Shown: positions 34,846 to 47,700 of the stretch, piece after piece | Layout: each line of letters opens with the position of its first letter | Numbering within the stretch: the first letter of the stretch is position 1 | Assembly (NCBI RefSeq): GCF_032854445.1 | Contig: NC_088299.1 | Location: 7,108,324-7,172,323, forward strand | DNA length: 64,000 nt | Reading direction: 5' to 3' | Source: Liolophura sinensis | Lineage: Eukaryota > Mollusca > Polyplacophora > Chitonida > Chitonidae | Notes under the pieces: model-generated | What the model was told of the DNA's origin: nothing | The model's database searches: none | What the model saw: the letters and a program-made list of their open reading frames with translations, nothing else | Program-made: the position numbers and the translations under genes

Positions 34846-35577
34846 TGTGACCGTCACCCCCATCCCATATCATCCCCTCCCCTCCCTTGCTTTCCAACAC
34901 CCCAAGTCTTGTGTAGTTTTCTTTCTATCACAAGAAAATACCATTAGCTAACGAGCAAAGGAAAACTGAAGTCAAATAAAATATACAATATACATATTTT
35001 GTCACCATTTGTCACGTCTGTGTGTTTGAGCTTGTCAGTGAAACTGCGTAGATAACATAGTTTTTAGGTGCACTTTTACTACAACAATTACTAAAAGCAA
35101 ACTTGCTTTAAGTGTAAAAATTTACGTCTCCCAAGGTCGAATTGATGAACAGATCATTGTGATAACTTGTACTCTCAGACTTAAAATCTCTTGCATTAAC
35201 ACTTCCAATCACAGACTAAAAAATGGACATTCATGTACATGTGAAACGTTTGAACCCCTCACTTTAAATTTAAATTCAATTTAAAGCAACATTATTCACA
35301 GCATCAGCAACCTATGAAAAAAAAATCCCATTTTAGTTAAGTGAATAGGCTGTCAAAATTTACCAATTTTCTCACTAAGCAAGATGTGTTGTTGTTGTTG
35401 TATCATGGGTACCAAATTTTGCTGAAGCTACTGTTGTTGTTGTTGCTGTCCCAAGGTGACGCATCATCTTCTCAGAAAGACTTCTTTTCGTTTCTTTTTT
35501 GTTTTTTTTTTGTTTTTTTACAGAAAGCTTGTCAACATCTCAACAAAATTCACATTTTCACAAATGCAGTAAATGCA

Positions 35578-35742
35578 CTACTTATTTTTGTCCAATCGTA
35601 CTCTCTTTGTTACACGGCCACATGAAAGGCCCATAATAAAAATAACCCCAATTATGGTCACCAAAACACCAAGGAAATAATTTCTGGATGGCGAAGTGGA
35701 CATTCCTTCCATGACTTCCTTCAAACTCTCTGGTGGAGCAAC
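35578..35742 (-). CDS. GLG1: GLG1 terminal exon: membrane helix and tail
   Basis: 54 codons plus TAG at 35578-35580. A juxtamembrane stem (VAPPESLKEVMEGM) leads into a hydrophobic helix (LGVLVTIIGVIFIMGLSCG) and the cytosolic tail RVTKRVRLDKNK, which parallels the CGRITKR motif of vertebrate GLG1. The tail is short and basic, as expected for Golgi-retained type I proteins. Confidence 0.95.
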   Translation of the reverse strand, partial: VAPPESLKEVMEGMSTSPSRNYFLGVLVTIIGVIFIMGLSCGRVTKRVRLDKNK

Positions 35743-38700
35743 CTGGGGACAAAAAAGACAACAAAAAGATAAAATAACAAATCAATTAATCAATTTGAAT
35801 CATTTTTTATGTATTCCTGTTATTATCACAGAACATCTACAATAAAAAAAGTTACATTGTGTTGTCCAATTATTTTACTACCCTAATTCCTCAACCTTCT
35901 TTGCACACAAAAGGGCATTTCAGTTCAACTTATGCATATTTTTAACCTGAATTTCAAGGCAAAACCACTCTTTAGTTTGGCCAATTTCATGGCTTCACGG
36001 AATGTATCATTTTACAAATGAGTATACTCAGTATAATGCCTTCAGAATATTCTTGAAAAAACACCTTACAAATATGCAAAATGGCTGAAGAATTACAGTA
36101 AATCCAACATTTTTTTCTTCTTCATAAACTTTTTTTTTGTCTCCCACGTCATAAAATTATAGACAACACACCAAGTCAAAAAAAACATCCTCACAAGGTA
36201 AGTTGTTTTTTTTCCCTTCGGTGTAGGTGTTTCCTCGACTGTTTTCGATAAGGTAACTAGTTACGCCAAGTTTTGGGTTAGTCTTGTTTCCAAGTACCCT
36301 AATCCTACCAATTTTTGGGACAGATATCAGTGGTTCTAAAAGCAGAATATTATACATAAAGATATGAGTATGTTGTTCATTAGATGAACAAACCATGCGA
36401 GAAAACAGTAACTAAATATTCCTGCTACAATTAGATGTATAACGGCTAAAAAGAGCAGACCACGTGTCCCAAAAATTAGAAGAAATAGGGTAGGTCATCC
36501 TGTGAAATCTCTCAGCATTACGTTTAGTCACGTGATCATATAGACCACATTTCTAAATCAATGTTGTACGACGAAACCTAGCTCGAGTCTCCCTTGCACA
36601 CCTAAGACAAACAATCTGATTGGTCACAACAGCCCCTCCTTACCTTTGCGGCTAATTCCCACATTTCTTTCCTCTGTTGTAATTTTTCTTTACAGGCTGG
36701 TGTTATTCTGACATTGTCCTCCAACAACGACAACAGACACGACATAACTGTAAAAATGTAAGGTAAACCCGGAGGTTGATTGTGAGAATACAGTAAGGCT
36801 TGCTGAAATTAACACTTTTATATCACCTGTACAAGAAATATTCATTTATTTCACAGTTGTTCAGCACCACACTCATGACACTGTTCTGGAAACTGTTCTG
36901 CCTGTAGCAGTAAATCACCAACCTTTGGTAAACGAGCTTCATGCAAGACCAGACAAGTGAGCACCTTCACCTGCTTATTGCCAATGAGCTCATGGAAACA
37001 AAGAAAGCAGAAGAATATCGAAAATGGCCCAGAATGAGACACTTTTAATAAATGTATGAAATATATGTGTAAAACAAGAAAAGTAATATAGGCAATCAAA
37101 CTTTCTGACTATAAAGTCCATGACTTTTTTCACAAGTTTTAGTCAAAAATTCCAAAGCAAATTCTACCTTGAGTACCACAACATTGTTGGGTAATCTTCA
37201 GTGTGATTAGAGATAACACCACTGAAAATATATCTGGGCTTTACTAATACGAAAAGCATGAAATGCTTAGATGATATTTGTTCTTGATGGAGGTCAAAAT
37301 TTCAGAGCTGGATATCTAGCTATATAAGACTTTTTCAGACTTGGAAAATCGGGAATCAAATTCCAGAGCTTTGCTGGACTTCACTACTCACCTTGCCCCT
37401 GTCCTGGTTTGACGTCAGAACAATGGTGTCGGATATCGCTGACGCAAGCCGAGTGTAACAGTGGATCTATGTGTACATCTATTTGTCCCTCTGCGATTAT
37501 TCGGGACACCTCCTACAAAAGAAAAACGGTTTGTTTCTTGTTTAGGAATAACCCCATTCACCACAACAATTCAGTCAAACCAAATATTTAAGTTAGTTCT
37601 AATAAAAGTAACTCTCTATTTAGGATAAAAGGTAAATGCAGTTCTCAATCCTTTAAAGAAAATGTTTTTCAAGGATATTAAAGGACCAAACATCCTATGT
37701 TTTTTCAGCATTTACCATGCAGTTAAAGTATAAATAATCTTGTACATATTTATTAATCGTGGATACTATTTTAGTAGGTTATTTATATGACTTTTCAGGC
37801 TTAGGGCAATACGATATTTAATGTTAAACAATCATATACTTGCAACATGCTCAAACTTATCCCAAAATCAACTCTTTTTCAAGAACTTTTTCAAACAAAT
37901 TTAAAGACTTTCATGGATTTCATGGACCAGTGGAAACATTATAATATCCCCAGATCCCTCATATTGAACTTGATGTTACAAAATATCATTAATCCTGTAT
38001 TATAGGCCAAGAAAACTTGGTGTTTATGACAAGTATTACAAAAATAGGCTTATCTGTGTATAGGTCAAGAAGACTAGGGCCCAGTTGTTTGACAGTGTAT
38101 TAGCTAATACTGGTATTAGGTCGCATTTTACATTTAATATTGTAGCCTAACTCAGCATCCAATCCAGTTCTCCAAAATTCAAGTATAACAGCAGCAGTTT
38201 TACTGAATATTTAATGCAATGGTACACGATTTGTTTAAGACTAAGTACAAAATTGAAGACTTGACAAAGTCAAATCTGGTACTGAGTTTAAAACCAGTTT
38301 TGAACAACCGGACCTTCGTGTTCATGACAAATTTTACAAAAATAGTCTTATTTGTGTATAGGCCAAGAAAACTTGGTTTTCATGACAGCCATTACAAAAA
38401 TAGGCTTATCTGTGGCAAAGACAACTTTGTGTTCATGACAAGTATTACACAGGGGAGATGTGTCCTCACCATAGCACAGGTGTCCTCCTTAATCTTCTTC
38501 TGTTTGAGAAGTTTCTTCAGGCACTCCTCCACAGCACCTTTCTCATCAGGAACAGCTTCGTTTACCTTGTTATCAGGTTGCTGTACCAAGGCGTCAGCAC
38601 ACTGCTCCTTTATCTGAGGTAACATGTAGTCAACCACATATCTTGAGTATTGATAAAACAGACACATATATGTACATCTCTCTCAACTCTTGTGTTGTGA

Positions 38701-41700
38701 AAATGTACACAAGACAAGAGCTATCTTTCACTGTGAAAGTTTTCAAAATATTTTATGATCAATTCTAGTTACAAGCCATTCTGAGTTTGAACGTGATCTC
38801 CAACGAATTTTGTGTCAGGCCATCGGAAGAGACTTGTGAAAGCTGGCAACAACTTTTATGTTGCCACCAAGGCCAACACACAGTAAACGTTGGGGAATAT
38901 ACACTCGTGTTACTGCCGGTTGTGAAGAATATGTGTACTATTTTGAATGCTTTATAGAGTTATACTCATAGAAAAATAGAATGTACATACAAAATTTTAA
39001 CTTTATATGTGTCATAGTCGTAAGGAAGGTGTGTACAAAATTTAAATTATGCTTACTTGACTGAATTAGTCATAGCAGTAGATGTGTTCACGGTTGTATT
39101 TTATCTATTTATCTGATTCATGTTTTATGCTGTAGTGAAGAATATTTCACTCATACGACACCAGCAATCATTATGGTGGGAGGAAACCGGGCAGAGCTTT
39201 GTAAATGTACTGAACTACCTTGGTTAAATAAAGATATTATTATTTTTACATGTTCAGCTTAAAACATTTGGAAACATTCAGTTAAATTAAATTTACCGTA
39301 TCTTTACAGGCGTTAGCCAGCACAGGATCTTGCCTATAGTCCAGAGCTGCATCATGGATTACCTCCCTTATGTACATCTCACACTTTTGCGATAATCTCT
39401 GCAATGTAATAAAGTTACAGGTTTTAAACTGAGTAAGTGTTAATGAACGCGCAGCTCATCCAACTTTACAACCATTTGTGTGACTAATCATGCCAGAATT
39501 TATTTATTCATAGGACTGGTGTTTCACACCGCACTCAAGAATATTTGGCTTATAAGACAGTGGCCAGCATTATGGTGGGAAGAAACCCGCCACTACCCAC
39601 AGGTTACTGCCAGACCTTCCCAGGCAAGAGATAGAACTATATTACCTCCATTGCCAAATTACACAGACATGTACATGTACTCATTTGGCCTGATTCTGAG
39701 GGTCTACTGATCTTGGAAGAATGTTTTGAGCTTCATTTGAAAGGTTACAAGAGGATACTCTCCTGGAAAAATTTAAGTTCCAGCATCAAAGGTAATATTT
39801 TGTTTAAAATACTTGTTAATAAAAGCACTTTTCTGGGGAAATTTTTAGCGTAACAGCAGTAGGGTGGAAGTGTTTGCTCAAGTCTTGATTCAATGACATT
39901 TCTTGGCTAAATGATTTTGTCATTTTCTAACAGCAAAATGCTTGCTTCCTGTTTAGGCATAAACAGGGGAACTATTCCGCCTGACTTACATTAATCTTAA
40001 ACTGTTTTTTAAGACAGGCTATGACTTTGCCTTCCATCAAATCACTTGGTGTTTTGGCCAGAGCACTTCGACAAAACTTTGGTACATCTTGAGTGCAGGC
40101 TTCCTGAAGTTGTGGGTTGAGTCGATAATCTGCAAAACAAAATAGAAATCAAATGAGTAACATGTATACTATTTTGATTTAAAATTGTTATTAAACACCA
40201 CAGTCAAGAATTTTTCATTTATACTACGGCTATCAATTTTATGGGTAAAGGAAACTGAAGCGAATGGGGTAAACCACCGACTGTTCATAATTTAGTGAAT
40301 GTGATGTACAGATATGTACACCGCAATGGTGGAAGACAAGTGATCCTTAACGTACCTTAGACGGCGCAAATGACCTCACAAGTGATGTGGAGCGCTTATT
40401 ATAATTAAGGTCCAACCAAATTCAGGTTTGAACTTGCACTTCATGCATCATACAGACTGTGAAGCAAGCCCCACTAGATCACAGCCCATCCCCATCTTTA
40501 TCTTTGTCCTCTAATCTACTGACCTTTGTTTTGCATGATTTGTCGCTCTATGACAGTTCGATGACATCTCTGGTCAAAGTCGTCTTCTGTCTGATGTTGC
40601 TTCAGACAGTCCAGAATCTGATGAGGCTCCGAATGGGGGCAGTAAACCTGAGGGAAGAACACCACCAAACAACAGATGAGAACAGTAACCCTATGATAAT
40701 AACATGAAACAATTGATGAAAACAGTAAACCTATGATAACAACATGAAACAACTGATGAGAACAGAAAAACTACGATAACAAGATGAAACAACTGCTGAG
40801 AACAGAAAACCTATGATAGCAACATGAAACAACTGATGAGAACAGACAATCTATGACAACAACAGCACCAAACCCTTTGATGAGAACTGTAACCCTATTA
40901 ACACAGTACTACCAAACCTTTGATGAGAACAGAAAACCTATGAAACCAACAGCATCAAACAACAGATGAGAACAGTAAACCTATAAATACAGCAACATCA
41001 AACAACAGATAAGAATAGTAACTCTATGAACACAGCAACACCAAACATGAGATGAGAACAGCAAACTTATGAACACAGCAACACCAAATGTCAGATGAGA
41101 GCAGTAAACCTATGAACACAGCAACAGCAAACATCAGATGAGAACAGCAAACTTATGAACACAGCTACACCAAACATCAGATGAGAACAGTAAACCTATG
41201 ACAATAACAACATCAACCATCAGATGTGAACAGTAAACCTATAAACACAGCACCACCAAACATAAAATGAGAACAGTAAACCTATGACAACAACAAAGAT
41301 CAGATGAGAACAGTAAACCTATGACAACATCAAAGATCAGATGAGAACAGTAAACCTATGACAACATCAAAGATCAGATGAGAACAGTAAACCTATGACA
41401 ACAACAAGTACACAAAACATCGAACAAGAGCAATAAACCAATAACACCATCAACATCAAACAGATGAGAACAGTAAACCTATGACAGCAACAATATGAAA
41501 CAGATGAAAACAATAACCCTATAAATACAGTAACATCCAACAACAGTGATCAATCATTCACCATAGGCCAAACACAATAACCACGAATAAAAACAAAATT
41601 GCAACATGATTTTACAACTATGGAGAATTGATGCACAGTCTGAAATTTGTGTGAATTTACAGAACAGAATATATCAGAAAAATGTGCATATATTTAACCT

Positions 41701-44700
41701 AAAGCTAGCTTATTGAGTTACTGGGAATACTAGTGCTACAGAATAGTGAGAAGACCATAAATTTCGTCCATAGACTAACATGACCATTTTCCTGATTCTG
41801 AGAGTTCTAATGATATAGCAAGGTGTATTGAGGTTTGTTTGGAACATGGGATGATATTCTACTGGAAAATTGTAAGTTTCAGCACCAAAAATAATATTTT
41901 GTGACATTCACTTGCCACTAAAAATGCACTTTTGCGGGCGTAGTTTTATGTCATTTAGGGTACCTTAAGATTTCAGACTTTTTGCCTTTTTCCACATATA
42001 TAGTTGTAATCTATTGTTCCTTAAGACACAAGCCGCCAAATTACAATTTAAGTTAATTATAAGGACATTCATTCTTTCAAACACATTCTGTATCAAAAAA
42101 TACAATGAGCTTTGTTACCTTTATCATTTTTTTGCAGTTATTCATCAGAGCATAATCTGCTCCTTCTTTTACCTCCACCTCCTGTAAATACAACAACAGA
42201 CGAGGATTGCTCACTGATCAAGTAATCGTTTGATCTCTGTGACTGATGACTTCGATTCACCACTTACAGATAAAACATGACAGCAACAATAATATACATT
42301 TATTTTGTTATTTGATTTATAGTAATGGAAGCATGGGAGGTAACTCAGCACAGTTTGGTGGGGATAACGGAAGTATGGGAGGTAACTCAGCACAGTTTAT
42401 ATAGGAAACTTGGAACCACATATCAGTCAGTCGGGCAGGTTTATGGGTGAGGACAACGCAAGTATGGGAGGGAGCCCTCCACAGACCAAAGGAAACTAGG
42501 AAGAAACCTTTTACCACATATCAGCCAGTAGGGCAGGTTTATGGTTGGTGATAATGGAAGTTTCGGAGGTAGCCCTGCACAGACCAAAGGAAACTAGGAA
42601 GAAACCTTTCACCCCATATCAGCCAGTCAGGTCGGTTTATGGTTGGTGATAATGGAAGTTTGGGAGGTAGCCCTGCACAGACCAAAGGAAACTAGGAAGA
42701 AACCTTTCACCATATATCAGCCAGTCAGGTCGGTTTATGGTTGGTGATAATGGAAGTTTGGGAGGTAGCCCTGCACAGACCAAAGGAAACTGGGAAGAAA
42801 CCTTTCACCACACATCAGCCAGTTCGGTAGGTTTATGGGTGGGGATAACGGAAGTATTGGAGGTAGCCCTGCACACACCATAGGAAACTGGGAAGAAACC
42901 TTTCACCACATATCAGCCAGTCGGGCAGGTTTATGGGTGGGGATAACGGAAGTATGGGAGGTTGCCCTGCACACACCAAAGGAAACTAGGAAGAAACCTT
43001 TCACCACATATCAGCCAGTCGGGCAGGTTTATGGGTGGGGATAACGGAAGTATGGGAGGTTGCCCTGCACAGACCAAAGGAAACTAGGAAGAAACCTTTC
43101 ACCACATATCAGCCAGTCGGGCAGGTTTATGGGTGGGGATAACGGAAGTATGGGAGGTTGCCCTGCACAGACCAAAGGAAACTAGGAAGAAACCTTTCAC
43201 CACATATCAGCCAGTCGGGCAGGTTTATGGGTGGGGATAACGGAAGTATGGGAGGTTGCCCTGCACAGACCAAAGGAAACTAGGAAGAAACCTTTCACCA
43301 CATATCAGCCAGTCGGGCAGGTTTATGGGTGGGGATAACGGAAGTATGGGAGGTTGCCCTGCACAGACCAAAGGAAACTGGGAAGAAACCTTTCACCACA
43401 TATCAGCCAGTCGGGCAGGTTTATGGGTGGGGATAACGGAAGTATGGGAGGTTGCCCTGCACAGACCAAAGGAAACTAGGAAGAAACCTTTCACCACATA
43501 TCAGCCAGTCGGGCAGGTTTATGGGTGGGGATAATGGAAGTATGGGAGGTTGCCCTGCACAGACCAATGGAAACTAGGAAGAAACCTTTCACCCCATATC
43601 AGCCAGTCAGGTCGGTTTATGGGTGGTGATAATGGAAGTTTGGGAGGTAGCCCTGCACAGACCAAAGGAAACTAGGAAGAAACCTTTCACCAGATATCAG
43701 CCAGTCGGGTAGGTTTATGGGTGGGGATAACAGAAGTATGGGAGGTAGCCCTGCACAGACCAAAGGAAACTAGGAAGAAACCTTTCACCACATATCAGCC
43801 AGTCGGGCAGGTTTATGGGTGGTGATAATGGAAGAATGGGAGGTAGCCCTGCACAGACCAAAGGAAACTAGGAAGAAACCTTTCACCACATATCAGCCAG
43901 TCGGGTAGGTTTATGGGTGGGGATAACGGAAGTATGGGAGGTAACCTTGCAGAGAAGGAAGGAAACTAGGAAGAAACTTTTCACCACATACCAGTCAGCT
44001 GGTCAGGCTTAAGGCAGGACGAAACAAAAGATATAAAAGGTATGTGTACCTTCTGAGGGAAACTAGGAAACCTTTCATCATATATCAGCACCAGCTGGTC
44101 AGATGTATGGGACGTACATGTAACAAAGTATTTCTTGTGGAAATATAGGATCAACCTTTTAATAGATAGACAGCACTAGCTGATACGACAATTAAAACGT
44201 TTTTATCATCAAATAAAAATAATGTATAAACTGAAAAGGCCACTGCACAAAATAAATGTACACAAAAAGGATGTCTTTGTGTCTGTGACACAACAAACAG
44301 GGATATATCAAAGGAGAAACTAAAATCTTTGATATGCACATGAATTTCACAGAACTCAAATTTTTGTATGCACATCAGCTTACCTCTCTCACAAACAACA
44401 ATTTTTTGCAGGGTTTTGTTAATTTCTTCTGGTGCTTCTTTAGACACTCAATCACCTAAGAAAGAAAATCAACACCTGAACAATTAAGGTAAGTTTTTGG
44501 TGCATAAATTTCTACTACACATGTACACGCAGATGTATAACTAACTCTAACAGACTGTATTATATTCAACAAAGTTTTGTGACCATTAGCAGTATTTTTT
44601 CTCTTTGCTCTGGCAAAATTCTGCGAACACCTAATTCAAAATGTATGTTTCATATGTCTTAGTCCATGCTGAACATTGTTCACCACCACAAAACACTGCC

Positions 44701-47700
44701 TTCAAAATAGCTAGAGGCTACATTTTTAACAGTACAAGATTTAGATCAAGTTTGAAACCTGGCCAAGCTCTGTCAGAATATCTGATGGTTCACCCAATGG
44801 CAACTGGACATCTGAAAGTGTCCACCTAACATCAGAATATCTGACAGTGTCCACCTAGCATCAGAATATCTGACAGTGTCTACCTAACATCAGAATATCT
44901 GACAGTGTCTACCTAACATCAGAATATCTGACAGTGTCCAGATGACATCAGAATATCTGACAGTGTCCACATGACATCAGAATATCTGATAGTGTCTAGA
45001 TGACATCAGAATATCTGATAGTGTCCAGATGATATCAATATATCTAACAGTGTCCACCTAACATCAGAATATCTGATAGTGTCCAGATGACATCAGCATA
45101 TCTGACAGAGTCCACCTAAAATCAGAATATCTGATAGTGTCCAGATGACATCAGAATATCTGACAGTGTCCACATGACATCAGCATATCTGATAGTCTCT
45201 AGATGACATCAAAATATCTGACAGTGTCAAACCTAACATCAGAATATCTGACAGCGTCCGGATGACATTAGCATATCTGACAGTGTCCACCTAACATCAG
45301 AATATCTGATTGTGTCTAGATGACATCAGAATATCTGACAGTGTCCACCTAACATCAAAATATCTGACATTTTCCACCTAACATCAGAATATCTGATTGT
45401 GTCTAGATGACATCAGAATATCTGACAGTGTCTACCTAACATCAGAATATCTGAAAGCGTCCAGATGACATCTGCATATCTGACAGTGTCCACCTAACAT
45501 CAAAATATCTGACAGTGTCTAGATGACATCAGAATATCTGACAGTGTTTACCTAACATCAGAATATCTGACAGCGTCCAGATGACATCTGCATATCTGAT
45601 AGTGTCCACCTAACATCAGAATATCTGATAGTGTCTAGATGACATCAGAATATCTGACAGTGTCCACCTAACATCAGAATATCTGACAGTTTCCACCTAA
45701 TATCAGAATATCTGAAAGTGTCCACCTAACATAAGAATATCTGACAGTGTCCACCTAACATCAGAATATGACAGTGTTTAGCTGGCATCAGAATGTCCAG
45801 CAGTGTCCAAAAAAGAGGCTTAATTTCACTTTTGACAAATGCATTGACCTCATTTAGGGTGCTTAAAGATGGACACATCTAAAAACATTTACATGTAGTG
45901 TGCATCCTTGAAAATGTAGCTTTTCTAACATCCCCCTCAATAAGATTTACATACATTATTTGGGACAACAAAGTAGCCTTGTAAGACCTTAGGGTTGCCC
46001 TCTGCCCTCAGATAGCTCAACACTTTTTCTATGATTTTATACATAACAACCTAGGGTCATGTTTGAAGTTTGGAGACAACTATATCCTTCATGTAAGACT
46101 AACCTTGGCTCTACCAGGCTCAATATGGTCACAGAATTCTTCCTTATCTCTCTGACAAGCCTTCTTCAGGTCAGGATCAAGTTCAATATTTTCAGACTGC
46201 AAAGACAAACACAGTTAATTAATACACCTGCATCCATAAAAAATCTTGTTTGTTATACAAACAAAGTGAGGCAGTTCAAAATGATGCACTTCCTGCAACT
46301 TTTTACACGATCTGAGCAAGAATATGGACAACAAACTTTGCTATAAACATAAAAATTAAATTTTTATTGTTTAACTCATTACATCTATGGCTATTATCAA
46401 TCTGCAAACTTTTTGTCCAATGAAGAACTTAAAAACATCCCTAGTGAGTACAAAAAATAGACCTGTCAGATAAACTAGGGTTACTATCACTTCTCTCGCC
46501 CTCCCTTTATCACTTCCCCCTCTCTCCCTCCCTCTATAACTTCCCCCTCTCTCCCTCCCTCATTCTATCACTTCTCTCTCCTCCCCCCTCACCCCCACTC
46601 TATCACTTTCCCTTCCCCTCCCTCCCTCCCTCACTCTTGCGCACACACTAAATCCACCATGACCACACTGCCCACTGCTGTTTGGTACTAGATACACTGT
46701 CTACTATGTCACCATACACATAATTAACCCAACATGGAAACACAAAACAAAGTTCTCACCCTCTGCAGAAGTTCAAACCTCAGCTGTCTGCGACATGGTT
46801 TTGTTATCCGATGCTTTTCCTCAAACAATGTATCATTTCGCACGATTTCGCTCAGGCAAGACACAACATTATATCTTTGGACAGAGGAATTGAAAGTCAT
46901 ATAACATACATGTATCTGATGACATATGCTAAATGATTCAGTGAATTAAGAGTCACACAGAGCCACTTCATTTTGCAGAGAAATACAACAAATCACATAC
47001 AAATACCTACTTATAAAATGTTCTATAATATCTTCTACATCCTGCCCCCCTCCCTCCCACCATGATGTACAAGTTTTCAAATATTATAGATGGAAATATA
47101 TTATATCTGATGGCAATCATAAGCAAAAAATTATGTCTTATTTCAAGTGCTTGGGGGAAAATAACCATATTAAGGTCAAATGCAGTGAACTGATCCGGCA
47201 CTACACATACAAGTGATGAGTAGGAAATTTTGCTCCACTGTTTTATCACTGATCTATATGAGAGGACTTACTTGGTCTTTTTATCTTTACAGTAAGTCAG
47301 CACTGACGTTTTACAGTTCTCCTTGAACTTGTGGTTGAATCGAAAATCTTTCAATGATGTCTGAAAAAAAAAAAAAGATGAAACTTTTTTTCAGTTAGTT
47401 AAATTGAAAACCTTTCCATGAAATATGACAAAAGAATAGACAGCTTGCAGAGTGTATAGCCCTATCATACTTATGTAAGGTTTCAAATACCCTACATCCT
47501 CACCAAAAATGCATGAAGCACATGTTTTGCTATATAAGAGAAATATTATCTGACCTAGACAGGTTATTTTACAGTTCATATGTGCCCATACCTGTACAAT
47601 ACATTTGAGTCTTGCAAATCACATGAATTATCTTTACAAACTGTGTCTAAAGTTCTACTTTACGCGCTAAATTTATTGAGGATTTAGAGCATCTCCTGTA

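Larger units (their letters stand above)
28704..35318. repeat. ~6.6 kb duplicated segment, right copy
   Basis: Direct repeat of 21941-28503. Differences include two extra 33-bp units (29176-29302), an ~11-bp replacement near 28812, and loss of about 22 bp near 31040. The right copy runs into unique sequence with the GLG1 terminal exon. It may therefore carry the GLG1 3' untranslated region on the minus strand. Confidence 0.95.

Noticed and set aside
38614-38641. Extending GLG1 exon 20 upstream to an AG at 38642
   Set aside because: The extension breaks the phase with the previous exon and lengthens the conserved Cys-x(7)-Cys spacing; the acceptor at 38614 fits both.
42835-43534. Open frames of 69-92 codons in the 98-bp array
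   Set aside because: Periodic by-products of the repeat in the antisense of a GLG1 intron.
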